Shown here piece by piece: positions 14,557-28,390 of a DNA stretch of 64,000 nt. Numbering within the stretch: the stretch's first letter is position 1; each line of letters starts with the position of its first letter. The notes below the pieces were generated by a model. The model saw only the letters and a program-made list of their open reading frames with translations. It was not told the origin of the DNA and made no database searches. The stretch covers positions 186,001 to 250,000 of the forward strand of contig VXAZ01006882.1 in assembly GCA_013399875.1 (NCBI GenBank). The letters are read 5' to 3'. A program made the translations under genes and the position numbers. The DNA is from Gymnorhina tibicen (taxonomy: Eukaryota > Chordata > Aves > Passeriformes > Artamidae).

Positions 14557-15684
14557 CTTAATGTTGGGGTTTTAGGAGTTCTCCTTTTGTTTTGGTTTTT
14601 TTTTCTCTTAAGGAATTTTTCCCATATGTGTTGCTAGGAGACAATAATGACTGGATATCTAAGAGAGACAGAAGACGTGACCACAGCTCAGGGGAGGGGT
14701 CCAGCTGGCTACTCTCTTTTACCTGGGGTTTTCTCGTGTAGGGCAGAGATGCCATGAGAACTGGACTGGGGAAAAGGGGTTGGGTGCAGGCCCCTAGGCC
14801 TCTTGTTCTCCCAGCACTCGGAGGAGAGAGAGAGGCTGCAGTGGCTGTAGGGAGAATTCATCACCACTGCGCAGTTCTGCCTTCTGCTGCCTTCTACCGT
14901 GAGTGGAGCTCTGCTTGCTGGAGCAGCTGTTCCATTGGGACCCTATTTAACACCCTACCTCACTACAAGAGGGACTTTTCACCATCTGCTCCAGTGCCTC
15001 AGGGAAAACTGCGGGATCCCAGGCCCGCCTTTCCTTGCCCCACTGGGAGCTGGGCTGTGGCTGCCCCGCCCCCGCCATTCCTTTGCCCCTGCTCCAAGCC
15101 TTCTCTGCACTGTAGCGCCGCACCTCCTGCTTGCTGAGACGTCCCGGGGTTCCCGCAGCAGCTCCAGAGTTTGATATATCTCGTCTACCACCCGGGATTT
15201 TGTGCTCATTCCTGCTGCTCCAGCCTGCTGCTCCCGAGGGTCCTGCTGGGGCACAGGGATCAGCTGTCCCAGGGGGTTTGTGAAGCCTTTCTCCCATCCC
15301 TTCCTGGCTCGGCCCAGCCGCCATTGCCGTGGGCTCCCCGAGCTCGTGCCACAGCGCCCCCTGCAGGCGCGGGGAAGCAGCGCACCCGCCCTGCCCGGCC
15401 GGGAGCCACCAGCGCCCCCTGCCGGCTGTGAGCGGAGCTGCACCGATGGGGAAGGTGCCTGACAGCCAAGAGAAGGCTGGCACTGGGTTCTGGTCCTGTT
15501 TGTTTGCCTTGTTGTATACATATATAAGTAAACAACTGTTATTCCTACTTCTCATATCTTTGCCTGAAAGCCCCTTAATTTCAAAATTATTATAATTCGG
15601 AGGGAAGGGGGGTTACATTTTCCATTCCAAGGGAGGCTCCTGCCTTCCTTAGCAGACACCTGTCTTTCAAACCAGGACACTTAA
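14557..15684 (-). mobile_element. Solo LTR (1,118 bp) with 5-bp TSD
   Basis: The element is 14,562-15,679, bounded by TG and CA and flanked by CTTAA at 14,557-14,561 and 15,680-15,684. The middle (about 14,950-15,450) is GC- and CpG-rich, unlike the surrounding intron. Read on the minus strand it opens with TGTCCTGGTTTGAAAGAC, a start I associate with long passerine class III (ERV-L-like) LTRs; the strand call rests on that memory, while the boundaries rest on the TSD. No internal viral genes remain. The overlapping ORFs in all frames, up to 202 codons, are a by-product of high GC content, not genes. Confidence 0.87.
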
Positions 15685-18600
15685 TTACTAGAAGACTACA
15701 GTTCTGAAAATGAAAATGAGTGATTTGGTTTACTTTAAAAATGTTCCTGTAGCAAGAAATTATTGCTGCTGGAGCCTGTCACTAATAATGGAAATTATAC
15801 CCAGATGGGCTGGGCATCTCCATTTTGCACAAAAACAATTAGCTATTCCTGTATCCCAAACTAATGGTTACAGCCACGGTATTTGTCTGTTCAGATTATT
15901 AATATACTTACCCCAGATTAAATATCCAAAATATATGGCACACGTCAGCTGCAGACAGGGTGGAATCTGCCAAGAACCACTCTCATGAGCAGCAAAAATT
16001 AGCAAAGTATTATGGCCCACACTTATAAAGTTTACCCATCCTTTCCAGTTCACTTACAATATCTACATCAAGGTCACTCCCTCCTTTCAGGGTGGGACAG
16101 ATAAACAACTCAGCAACTCATTTGCTCTCACCTAAGATTTCATCCTATTTTTTTAAATAGACAATCTATATCATAAGTTACAGAAGGGCCAAAAGGCCCA
16201 AACAGCTGAAAGTCTATATAATTATAGAGTCTCTAAATAAAAACTTATGCAGTCATCTCCTGGAACTGTCAGAAGACTACCTGTTATAGTACCAACATGA
16301 TTAACTCTTTAACCTCCATCTCTGTAGAGGTTCTATTCCCTTGCACTTTGTGATACCGAGAGTAAGATCCGGCTTGTCGGTGGATACATCCTCACTTATT
16401 TCCCTGGAGGGTTTGTCACTGACTGAAGCAAGAACAGAGTAAAGCCACTGCAAATAGCACAGTGAGACATCCCACTGTCTAGTAAAGATTTACTACATCA
16501 GTTCTGGAAAGTACCACGCACTCTTCTTGGTTAATTAAACCACAAAAGAAACCAGGGAAGCACTTTTTGCTCCACCCACAAAATACTTCAAAGAGTAGAA
16601 TCATGGAGAAATTGCTCTCCTTTAGGGGAAGAAGATGTCTGCTACTATGTGTGATTTGGACCCTGCACAATGGGTCCTTGTTGTTAACTAACGTTTGGGC
16701 ACCATAGTAGTAAACATAATTAATAAAAAAATGTGTGTTTTTTTAAAGTAAACATATCTGGAGCTGTTCCTCTATCCTCTATGCTATTTCTAGTGTACTA
16801 TTTCTATCTTCAGGGAGTGGGACTTATCAAGTCACGACATGTCCCAGGAGCATGCAACTGTCTACTCTCGGCTGTTAACTACTTTGCACTCTTGATTAGT
16901 CATTTATCCTTTATGAGAAATGTAGAATACCACCAGGACATCAGTACCATTTACAAACATTTTGTGCTAGCGTAAATGTCAGTGATAAATCAGTTCCTCC
17001 ATGTTAAAATGAAAAATAATGAATGATGCATATAGTTCATCCTCTAAAATTGTATCTACATCTGCATGCACCTTCAACAAAGCAAACAAATTAAAAGTAA
17101 TAAGAGTAAAATTCAGACATGTTGTTTGTCTGTAGCCCTACAACTCTGCAAAAGAAAAGTTGCATAAAAGGCCCATCCAAGCAGCAAATGCAGTCTAAAT
17201 GCCCTTTGAAGTCCAAAGGCTTCCCATTTAGTCTCTAACAGAGGATAAATCAGTTGGCAATTAAGAATTTTCCAACACTATAAAAATATCAGAATTACAA
17301 AGAGTAAGTGACAGGTGGAAAATCATAAAAGTAAATTAAGTTAAAAAACCAAGGGTATGCATTTGAGATATTATATCATCATGCAAGCAGGCTTACATAA
17401 CTAACCATGGATTTACTAAAGTAATTCCCTTTTCTAGCCACAGTTGTAGAGAGCGAAGTGACTTTGATGAGCCTTCCTATCATACTGATGAAAATAACCA
17501 TATGTTTCTAAACGCAGCTTATCTACAAACACATTTATCTCTACGTTCTCTGCAAACACAGTGGTGGTCCTGCAAAGTGTTTTTCAAACAAACCATCTCT
17601 GAGAGGAGACAGGGAGGGCAAAAATTTTATCTACTGGAAATACTACATTTCATACATTTTTTTCATTCCATATAGAACAAAGGTTAGGAAAAAATCCCTG
17701 AAAAATTAGTCTTTTGAGGATAAAATAAAATGGATGTTTCTGACATTGGAAAAAGAGATCTGGGCACACCTTTCACGCTCTGCAGCAAGGCCCAGGAGCT
17801 TGGGTTTCAGCAGCATGTGAACCCAAAAGCCTGCAGGCTCTGGCTGCTGAGGGGAAAAAAAAAAAAACAGTCAGAGACCAGGCAGGTTTTCTACAGAAAA
17901 CCTTATTTCCCAGCATTCCTCTACACCAACAGATTTTTTGTGGCCTTTCAGGTTTTATCCCCAGCAGTACTCCCAATGAAAGTCACTTTTTCAAACCCAT
18001 GGGAGCCAATAAAACATCCTTCCATCAGTTGGAAGCGAGCAAAGGCAAGTAACGTCCCAAAATGCAGATACAAACGTCAGGGGTGAAGGGGTGCAAGACA
18101 GAACAGCTTCAGATGAGGCAGAGAATAACAAGGGGTTGGAGGACACAAGGCTGGAATTCAAGACTTGTAGGTAACAGAAATAAAACCCTTTCCAAATTCT
18201 GCCCAACCTGTATAAACAGCTACAGCCAAGTCTGCTTACTCCCTGTTCTCCAGCTGAGTATGTTTGGGTTGCTTTGAGAGATGCCGGTCCTGCACATTCT
18301 CAGGAATCCCACTCTCACTTCACATTCACACAACAGCTCTGAGGGGATCTCATCCCAGGACCTGGAAATTCAAAGAGGGGACCAAGAATAATTCACAAAG
18401 GAACAGTGAAAGTGTGCTTTTCTGCACATCTTTCTGCTCTGTAGAGCAGCAATGGCATAGCCCCTGAAGAGGTTCCTGGATCTATCCCTGAACCTGGCTG
18501 GACACATGTGCAGAACAAACACAGCACCACAGACCGTAATTTTAGATGATCACTCAGGACTCTGAGGGTTCTGGTTTACCTGATGAATCCAAGATGTAAA

Positions 18601-21296
18601 CTCAACCTGCAACTTTATTGCCACAGAATAATCACACTTCCATCGCACTTAGGCATAGCACATAATGTGCACAACAGGGTGTTGTATTTACTATTACAGC
18701 TGTTGGTCCAGATTGATTTTCTGGGCTGCCCGTCTCATTTCACTGACGCTTTCAAGCAACCTGTCCCTTCATGGTAAAACAACCCTTTGTAGTAATTCAG
18801 CCAGTCAAGCCCTTCCCTGCAGGGCACAACTGCTTTGCTTAAGGATTCCCCTGCAGTTTGCCCAGCGAGCACATTTAGTACATCACTACACAGTTAAGCC
18901 AGATGTAAACAGCAACTGGAGAAACCAAAAAAGGCTGTGTTCCACACGTTGGAGAAGACCCTGGCTATCATGATAACTTCTCTTCCTAATGACACTGATA
19001 AAGGAGAAGTGAGAAAATATAAACTGAGGTAAACAACTGAAAATGTCAAAGGAAATTTAAGCAGTTCCATTGTGTAGCCATGTATTTAATTTACTGTTAG
19101 GCCTATTTAATTTCAAGTAACACTTCTGAGCAGAGCGGATGTCTATTCATCAACTGTGGATCTTGCAAACTTCTGCCAAGACAAAATGTACAATCTCCAT
19201 TACGGATAATCTTACCTGTCTGGAGTGGGAAAAGACAAAAAGCCCTTATAACATTTATCTAGATTAAACAGATCAGAGGAGGTAGAGCTTGATGCAGTAT
19301 TTTGACAGGATAAGAGTATGTTTGCTGAGGAATAGGTACTGATTAAATCTGAGACAAAGTGTGCCACAAACATTTCTCCCAGGAAACCAAAAAAGGACAA
19401 AACATAGAACTGGCAGAATAAATATCTAATTTTATTTACAAATATCTTATTTTTTTTGTGTGTGTTTCTAGGCTCCTAAGCAGAGTATGAACTTTAGAAT
19501 GATGTATTAGAAAACACAGAACCAAATGTCTCAGTTAGCTAGTACTGGATAAGGGAAGGAAAAACAGACAAAAGGAAACTATTCTTAGCAACAGCTAAAA
19601 AAACTTAAAATATGTCTTTGGAGACATCATTATCACAACTGCTCAAGCTGAAAATAATGCAAATGTTTATTTAATCCTTTAATTTCCTTTTTTTCTTCTA
19701 TGTAAGTAACACTTTTTCACGATTTTTTGTTTCACATATTATTTTATATGTTGGGGGGACAGAAAACAAGGCTTTTGTTTTCAGACTGTTTTACAGATAA
19801 GAAAAGGCATACAGTGAGCATATGAAACATCAACCTTCAGATGTCTGGTTTGTCACAGAACCTGACATGAAATTTGAAAAATATTTTTTTCAGTCTTCAT
19901 TAAACCATGCAAAGGAAAATCTGTCATCAGAAAGACTAAAGCTATCTACAAAATTAGATTGTGGAGTCTGATGCAATTTAGAACAGAAATGCCTACTTAA
20001 TATAATCTTCAGAACTCTTTTATGCCAAAGGCATAGATCTTTATCAATAGGTGTGTGTGCCCTTGCAAGCAACTGTTTGAAATGGTGACTTGTTAAAATT
20101 TTTAACCCTCTAATCCCCATTTACCTACTGGATGCAGCACTGTCCAACCTAACCACTGTCCATACTGCCTGGACCTCTCATTTGGGAGATGACAAAAAGC
20201 AACTCAGGAGATAAAAGGAGCTAAAATGAAGTCTCAACCAATTAACACAAAGAAATGGACAAGGCTAAACAGTTATTTAATTCTGGAAGTCCATGTATGT
20301 TTACAGAAGTTAGTTTATAAAACAATAAAGTCATCCTGTAAGAGTACATTAATTCTGCTTACGGCATTACCTTGCTCTGTCTTCTCTGAAACCCACTAGA
20401 GATAATAATGGACAGATGTCACCTAAATAGAGAAACCAATACAGCGGAGATAAAAACCACAAAATTTCGCTGAAATCACAATTTTATAACCTGTTTGTAT
20501 AAATCCTCTCAAGCAGTCCCTCAGGATTGACTCCACTGTTGTGCAGTTAGAATTGCTCAGACATGGAGGACTCAGAGGGTAAGGCTTTTCATTTACAAAA
20601 ACTGCCACCATATTCAAAGTAAGTTTTACTAAAAATAACAAAACAAAAAAGAAGAAAAAAAAAAGTAACTACACTCAGAATGGACATTGTCACAGTGGAA
20701 AACATACCACCAAAAAACTCATCTGGAGCTTTCAAAATGTCTAAATTGTGCTTTGAGTTCATTTATTTCTTAGCTGTAGGCACAGTGTGATAAGGGATGA
20801 CCTACACTACACATACAACACCTACCCAAGAGATTAAAAATTGCTGTACATGCAATGTAGAAAACACACTACTAGAAAATTGTTAGTAACTTAATATCCA
20901 ACCTTGAACATTATCACTCAGAACAGCAAACCCAACAATTCATGAAATGAAGATTAGCGCTAAAATTTACGGTCTCATTGAGCAACATGCTAGCTAAGCA
21001 CAGCTGTCCCGCCTGAGAAAAAAACACCCACGCTTTTTAAAACAACTTTTTTCAAGAACTTTGCCAACTTAAGCAGCTTCTTTTGGTTTTGGCCACATGC
21101 ATAATAGTAACATGACAAATACAAGTAAAAAGTCTAATGGAAGAACAAACAGTTCTTCTCTATACTGGATATTAATTTCTCCTATGTGTTTTTGTACAGC
21201 CTGTCTTATTGTATTTTCACTCGCACACTATTTAGTTCAAGTTGTACTGTATTAAGAAAAGACTACTCCATTTTTTCCTTAATTGGTAAACTGGAT
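15685..21296. other. COL4A6 intron 2, no gene seen
   Basis: AT-rich sequence with no recognised exon or bounded element. Short homopolymers occur at about 17,860 (poly-A) and 19,448 (poly-T followed by GT repeats). The 118-codon ORF at 17,730-18,086 shows no signal peptide, domain or flanking splice signals that I can support. Confidence 0.5.
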
Positions 21297-21424
21297 TCTA
21301 CACTGGCTCCTGTTGAAAAATACCTTTTATGCTGGCTCCTGTAACTTTTACACTGGCTCCTGTTGAAAAATACCTTTTATGCTGGCTCCTGTAACTTTTA
21401 CACTGGCTCCTGTTGAAAAATACC
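21297..21424. repeat. 50-bp minisatellite, about 2.5 copies
   Basis: Units start at 21,301, 21,351 and 21,401 (partial). The first two are identical over 50 bases and the third matches for about 24. Each unit holds two half-units built on CTGGCTCCTGT, so the repeat probably grew from a shorter duplicated motif. No coding meaning is apparent. Confidence 0.95.
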
Positions 21425-22057
21425 ATGGTTTGTGACATGAAACAACAGATGTTCTTAAAATATTTTTCCAACTGCTATCACTCACAGGGAAATGCCAGGC
21501 AGAGAAAGAAATTATTCTTATTGGCACTGGGCCCACCAGGGACCTGCCCTACACAGTGCTGAGCACTCAGATTCAAAGAGATAACAGCACACTCAGCAAA
21601 TCAAGGACTCTCTCAGAACCAACAGAAAATATGTCTAACACAATACTAATGAAAAATCACTATTTTACCAAGTGCCAAATGCACCTGTATCACCCATCCT
21701 GACAGGCAAAGCCTGTCATTCCCAGCACTGAACTGGAACTGGGCAGCACTGCCAGACTTGAGCAGACTCATTTGCAATGATGCTGCACCTCTTTGCCCAG
21801 CAGGACGGTTTACTGGGTTTGTGCTGGTACCCTGTCCTCAAGCCCTGCCACCCCACCTCTAAACTCTATCTCTTCCCTCTGATGGGGAATATGGAACAAT
21901 GCCTCATGAGGGGAATCTCAGGGGTCAGTCTAAACCCAAGCAAAGTACCTGTGAGCCCTGGCTCAAAGCTGGCCGTACCAGCCCAGCCTGTCCTCAGCCA
22001 GAATGAACCTCTCAGCTCAAGTCAGGTACATATTTGCAAGTACTACTTCTGGAATCT
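21425..22057. other. Intronic spacer before CR1 element
   Basis: No gene or bounded repeat recognised. The 127-codon ORF at 21,777-22,160 runs into the CR1 fragment and has no recognisable domain. Confidence 0.5.
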
Positions 22058-22529
22058 CTGTACTGCTGAGGCCACATCTGGAGTGCTACGTCCAGTCGTC
22101 CAATGGAGGGCTATGAAGATTATGAGGAACTGGAGCAGCTCTCATAGAAGGAAAGGCTGAGGGAGTGGGGCCTGTTCAGGCTGGACATGAGACGACAGAG
22201 GGCACACAAATGTGTTAAGGGTGGGTGTTAAGAGGATGGGACAAGACTCTTTCCAGTGGTGTCCACAGCAGGACAAGGGACAATGAGCACAAACTGAAAC
22301 ACACAGTTCCACCCCCTGAATAGGTGGGAAACCTTCAGTGTGAGGGTGACCGAGCACTGGAAAAGACTTCCCAGAGAGGTTGTGGAGTCTCCTCCTGTGG
22401 AGATGTCCAAAACCCACCTGGACAATGTGATTCTGTGCAGCCTGCTCTGGCTGAACCTGCTGCAACAGGGGGCTGCATTAGGGGAACTCCTGAGGTCCCT
22501 TCCAACCCCAACCATTCTGTGATTCTGTG
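22058..22529 (+). mobile_element. CR1 LINE 3' end
   Basis: The sequence carries the characteristic 3' part of a bird CR1 retrotransposon: a region meaning 'conclusion of ORF2 and 3' UTR' with segments such as GAGGCCACATCTGGAGT and GAGGTCCCTTCCAACCCCA, ending in two ATTCTGTG units at 22,514-22,529. CR1 elements end in this short repeat rather than poly-A. The copy is 5'-truncated, as most are; the left boundary is approximate. It lies antisense to COL4A6. Confidence 0.93.
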
Positions 22530-25500
22530 CAATCATCTCGTACCATCTGACAATTTAACTCTTGTTTGAACTACGATGTACCTCCTAGGAAATCATCCAA
22601 TCGTCCTTTGAATATCGAAGCGTCAAATTTTCACAATGGGATTAGATCCAAAGTGGCTTAATTTTATGAAAATGTTTATAGTTTCCTGTACAGAAGGTCA
22701 ACAAAAATCGGTCCATTGCATCAAATTCCTCAAATTCACGGAATCAGAATTTTTGAGAGAAAAACTATTCCATCTAAATTGTTAAATGCAGTTGTATTAT
22801 TAGACAGCAGGCTGATATGTATCGAGAAAAAATAGTAAATGTATGCATTGTTTTATTGAACAAATTAAAATCATCTTGCTTTTAACTGCATGGGCCATGA
22901 ATTACCGTGAAAAGTATCTCTTCCTTTTTCATCTAAGTAACTCCATACTAGGCACTGCTGTCAATTTTAAATTCTAAGTCTTAACAGACCCTTACTTGAT
23001 TTACGTGTATTTAAGCTTTCCAGCATGTAAATCCAACATCAGCCTTCCTGTGTTACATATAATAGAAACTAGTAGTTAACAGCATTTCTGGTTAGCTGCC
23101 CTCCCTCTTTCAACCAAGGCTTACCCCAGAACTTTATTTTTACACCTTTTATTTCTTCATCTGGTTAATCAAACAGGTTCTTCGCTGGCCTGTAGTCCAA
23201 CCAAGTCCACTCACAAATCACCTGTGTTAATTTGCTGAGAACGCTGCTGAGATTACCAGCAAATATAATTCAGGAAGAAAGACACGCTGGTTCCATGGTA
23301 ACGTGAAAGTCAATGAGCCCACCTTGAAACCTGGGAACAATGGGCCCTTTCAGGACAGGGAGCAGAGGGGAGGGACCGTGTCTTATTGAGATGTTGGGTT
23401 CTTTCAGATTGTTCGCCAGTGAGATTTTTCTTAAGGAGAAAAGGCTGTAAATTTGCCTTGCACAAGTTAATTTGATTTTGGAGCCTATTACCAAGACTCT
23501 GTTGAATTCCCCTCGACCAACCCTGCCCCAAAAAGCAGCAGCACAGAGCACAATGAAAGCCAAACTCCTTGCAGCCCTGTCACTTTGTTCAGGAATTCAC
23601 ACTTGCAACATGACACGCTGAAGAATTCTGATCCTACAACCATCAGAAAAAAAAAGGGATGGCCTCCAGGATAATATTATATCCTAAAGAAGAAAATTTG
23701 GAGAGAATTTTGGGAAAAATCAGCAAATTTAGCACAAAAAAAAGAAAACCTATCCATCTGAACTGAAAGAAAGAAAACTTACAGACCTACATTGAATTTC
23801 CCAAAGCCACCTCTGCCCTAACATCAGAATGGGCTTAGTAATATTTACATGTGCTGTAATTTATTTCAAGACTCCCATTGCATGATCCTTTGAAAGGAGC
23901 AACACAGAGTTTATATCTGGACAAGGGATAACTTAAATTTTAGTGTTTCGTATTCCCCAGAACTTCCGAAAATGCAGGAGTGGAAAGAAGTTATACTTTG
24001 AACTGTCCAGTAACACTGAGTTATTTAGGTAACTTCAGACTAAATAATTTGCTTTTTACAAGATGATTTTACTCATCAGCTCTCAACACACGTGACACCC
24101 AGAGCTGCAAGATTACAGCAGCTATGTACCTACAGATGGACCTGGCCATTACCTTGTGGGTTATAATTACACACCATAGCTACCTTCCCCACACGCTGAG
24201 CAGACCAGGTGTGTTCTGCCAATGAACACACTTCAGTTAAACTCCCCAGCCTCCTTTCTTCCCCAGCTGCTTTTTTACCTCAACTATAGATGGCTCAGGA
24301 GACAGTAAATGCACACAAGGCAGAGACATCAACTTCCTGGGCTTGCAATACACAAACATCCAAGAAACCTACAAAAGCTCTGGATTCTTTACTATAGTGG
24401 TAATAATTAAAATCCCCAAAACACCACAACTTCCACAAATTCTGGTTCAAATTCTTGAAGATGTCAAAGGCATTTCAAACCAATTTTAGAAAACAAGATA
24501 CGTCCTGAAAGCCTTGTTTTTCACTCTTACTATGATTGTTCTTTGCACAGAAAAACAACAGCAGGAAAAAATGAAGATCTGTAATCTAGTAAGGAAAATT
24601 TAAATAGCGTTATAATTACAGGTCTACAAACCAAACAAAAGCCATTTTGGTGAAGAAATCAGTGTTTTCTGAGGGAATGCTTTGTACTGCAGGCATCATT
24701 ACAGCACTTTGTATACAGCATTATTAACACATGCAGAAACAGTGTACAGAGCAGAGCCATTCAGTACAGCAGTCAGACTATTTCAGCAGGGCAGACTACC
24801 AACACACACACAGGACAATTCCAGGTAAGTATCAGGACTATTGGCCTCTACTCAAGTTAATGTTAGGGACCTGGAACATGTAAAAAAAAAAAGGAGATAA
24901 TTTTCTTTGAAAGGACTGATCATCTGAGCTCACAACCCAATGAAACAGAGAAAATTTGGTAACAAATAATTGACTAAGAAAGTTATTACAATAGATTTCC
25001 ATAATTTCCTTTTACTTAAAAGCCTCACACAAGAAAAATTTCAATTCTCCAGGCCTGAGCTCTGAGAACATCTACAACACAACGTAGTCACTGCATTATG
25101 CTCCAGAGGTGGACATGAAGCAATAGTGAGAAAGAGCTGCATAGTCCTTCAGTCCCTGAAAGCATCCTGCTAGCAACAATCTCCACCAGACACCTCCTGG
25201 GAATTTTTGCCACATTGTCACCTATGAGACAAACACATACAGCATTATCTGGTTTCAGTAGCACTAAATAGTAAAAGCATGTTTGTTTGAAAGGTTCTCT
25301 TTATTTGTACAGCACTTTGAAGTTAAAGTTTCTGCATCTTACTCAATTGCTTTAAGAAAATTATGAACACAGTCTCTGTTGAAATCATCATGTATTTGTC
25401 ATGACATGAAGTGACTGGAAAGTTAGTTAAAGGTATCATCTGAAAAAAAAAAAGCCTATATGTACCTTGAACTATTCTTTCCACCTTTTCCACCCAAACT

Positions 25501-27959
25501 ACATCAATATGAATTGCTATAATTCTTCCTTCCTCTACCTGAAATTTAAATAACAAAGGTCCGTGAAAAGATTTTGAAAGGATGTAACAGTTTTTAGAAG
25601 ATTAGTTAGTGTTTAAACAGCTATGAAACTTTCCTTGAAGAAAACAGCACGTACACTTAGGCTTGTCTCAGCCTGATGTAACTAGAAACTGGTGCTATGT
25701 TAGTCCTTAAACACATAGGGACAAGGGGTAAAACACATCTGCTGTGACAACATTCAGAGTAGTCTCACTGACACAATTCTAGCTGACTTTGTCCCTTCAC
25801 TCTGCTCAGTCAATAAAAGTTTGAGTAAGTTTTTGGTTCCTGAATAGGCCACTTAGAGTTTGATTCAGCAAGTTTTATTCACACAGTCATCCTTAGTTTT
25901 GCATTAATTCCTCTGGACTGCAGGCTGCTGCCTGAAGTCTCATTCCACTCTCACAGATTCCTCTCCCTGTCTTGTGGCTCCCCATTCCCACCTCTTCAGA
26001 GCCAGCAAACATGTGAGTCTGTGGTAACAGGGGGCCAGAAGAACAGCAGAGAGTACTTTTCTGTCAGAACAATAAATGATCCACCTCACCCTCTAATCAA
26101 CTGATCAGCACAAGGGAGGCAGGAAACCACAATCAGGACACAGGGTAGCCCACACTTAGATTGGATTAAGTGCAATGTAAGACTGCACGTCATGGAAGAC
26201 AGGGGATACAAGGTTTGAATTTAAGTATTCAGTTGTATTTACTTCTCTCACTTTGATGGGCTCAGCTCCTCATGGGATTAGTCTTTTTCTTTGCTGGGTG
26301 CGATGGCATGAGGGGCAAAGAATCTGACATCCCTGAAGATTTGCAAGTATTTGTGAATCCTGCATTCAGAGAGGTCAATGGAAACTTCTGACAGACTCCA
26401 ACAGAGGCAAGATTGAGCTTGTTACCAAAATGTCCTTCTCAAGCAAATTCAAATGCCATTTTATTTGGTGACTGAGTATAGGCTATGTCTCAGGGGGGTA
26501 TTTTGTATTGTGTGCCTAACCCTAGGTTGATATTTAGACAAAGTACCTCGTGCATGCACCAGAAATTGTAGTTTTTATATATATACAAAACTATATACAT
26601 AAAACTACCAAAACATTTTCCATACAGCCCACATTTTAAAGCTATGTATAGGGACCAGCCACAAACAAGATTTAAATGTCGTTTTGAGGCTACCTTCATG
26701 TTTATCAGCACCAAGAGAGGATCCATGGAATTTAAAGACAGAACTCCACAAATACAGTCTATTATAGGAAAGAAGTAGTTTACATACTCAGCTCCATGCT
26801 TCCTTTTTATCTCTTATTAGTGACCATGGAACAAAAATAATTCTCCATCTCTTGCACTTCTTACACTGCTGCTCCCCGATATTTGGAATTTCCTCACTGT
26901 CATCTCCTGCCAAAGCACAGGAAAGATCCACAGCTACTCAGCTCTCAATAGTGGGAGGTTCAGACCCTAGTCAGGGTTACTTTCTTCCCATACTGTGAGA
27001 GACTTCACATTTCATTTTAATCCATACCAAAAGCCATGCAGGGAAGGGTGCAGTGGGTGTATCTGACACACGAGACAACTGGGCAAACAAGGCAAAGAAG
27101 AAGCTGCAGGGCAGCAATCACTGCATACACACACTCCAGTCTAGCGGTCTCACAAAACTGAACTGCGGCGTGGAGGGACGGACTGCTGATGCTGTTACAA
27201 GACTGGAACAACAGGACTGCTTATGCTGCTCTTTCCTGCATAGAATTTTAATATAAAGACTACATATGGTAGAGGAGCGTATTTCCCAGCAATGCATTAG
27301 CTACTAGGCCATCAGAGTCACCATTATAAGACAGTAAATAATTATATTGAGATTGATAAACTTCCTTGCCTCAGCTGTTGGAAGCTAAGCCAAGACTAAA
27401 CACATTTGTACAGCACTAGTAAACTTTCACCATTTGAATAGCTTTCCTGTTATTGTCAAACCTATAAGCAAATAATCCTTCTGACTGACCATATGGCAGA
27501 AGGACAGCAGCCCAGAGAGGCAGCAGTACGAGAGGAATTTCACATGTCAGTACAGTTTTGTAGAGGCCTCTCACAAAGCAAGGAACAGCCAGTCCTTGTA
27601 ATGAAAAGTTCCAAAAATGTCATTTTAAGAACAAAGTGCTCTGGCCTATAGTCCTGCTTAACACCCTCTCTTTATAAGCAGATGTTTAAAGGTCACATTA
27701 TATCCTTTTATAAACTAAATCACAATAGTAATGTTCGTTCATTTCGCAACCACATTTGCAAAGCCAATGTTTTAGCATTCTACTGAATCTTAACCTGCTT
27801 ATGGATCCAGGATCTTTTAGATTCTGGTTGCAGTCTGTAAGACTTAAGCTTACAGGATATAGGACCTTTAAACAAACTGGACATACACAAATTCATAAAA
27901 CTTGAAAATGTGCCCATAAGTACTGAGGGAGCCAGCTGATGTTGCACGGCTACTCTTGA
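22530..27959. other. COL4A6 intron 2, no gene seen
   Basis: AT-rich intronic sequence. A short CA run is at about 24,799-24,810 and a TA-rich stretch at about 26,575-26,600. No exon, RNA gene or bounded transposon was recognised. Confidence 0.5.
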
Positions 27960-28390
27960 TTACCTCTGAAAAGTCACGGTGACCAGATGTTCCCAAGGTC
28001 TGAAATAAAGCAAATCTCACTCCTATCTTCAAGAAAGGCATGAAGGAGGATCTGGGGAACTACAAGGCACTCAGCCTCATCTCAGTCCCTGGGAAGTCAG
28101 TAGAGCAAATTCTTCTGAAAACCAATTCCAAACACATGAAGGACAAGAACATAAGCAGAAACAGTCAGCAGAGATTTGTAAAGGGAAAATTATGCCTGAT
28201 TATCCTGATCACCTTTTAGGATGAGATGTCATCTTAAAAGAGGAGAGGAGTTGTTGATTACCTTGACTTAAGTGAGGTGCTCAACAGTGCCTCAAGTTCC
28301 TCATAGAGAAACTGATAAAGCACGGGTTAGACAAGTGGACAGCGAGATGCTTTGAAAATAGGTTCAATTGCCAGGTTCAACTGACACTTT
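27960..28390 (+). mobile_element. CR1 LINE internal fragment (ORF2 reverse-transcriptase region), degraded
   Basis: From 28,028 the plus strand translates to FKKGMKEDLGNYKALSL followed by a match to the SVPGK block, the start of the CR1 reverse-transcriptase domain (family pattern FKKG..EDPGNYRPVSL). The frame degrades after about 60 codons and the part near 28,250-28,330 still resembles the downstream RT region. No 3' tail is present, so this is a separate and older piece than the copy at 22.1-22.5 kb. Ends are approximate. Confidence 0.85.

Noticed and set aside
14947..15555. 202-codon minus-strand ORF, with 180- and 127-codon companions
   Set aside because: It lies wholly inside an LTR bounded by a TSD. 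Open frames on both strands show a base-composition effect.
17730..18086. 118-codon ORF as a possible small gene
   Set aside because: It contains a poly-lysine from a poly-A tract, has an antisense ORF and lacks splice or promoter signals.
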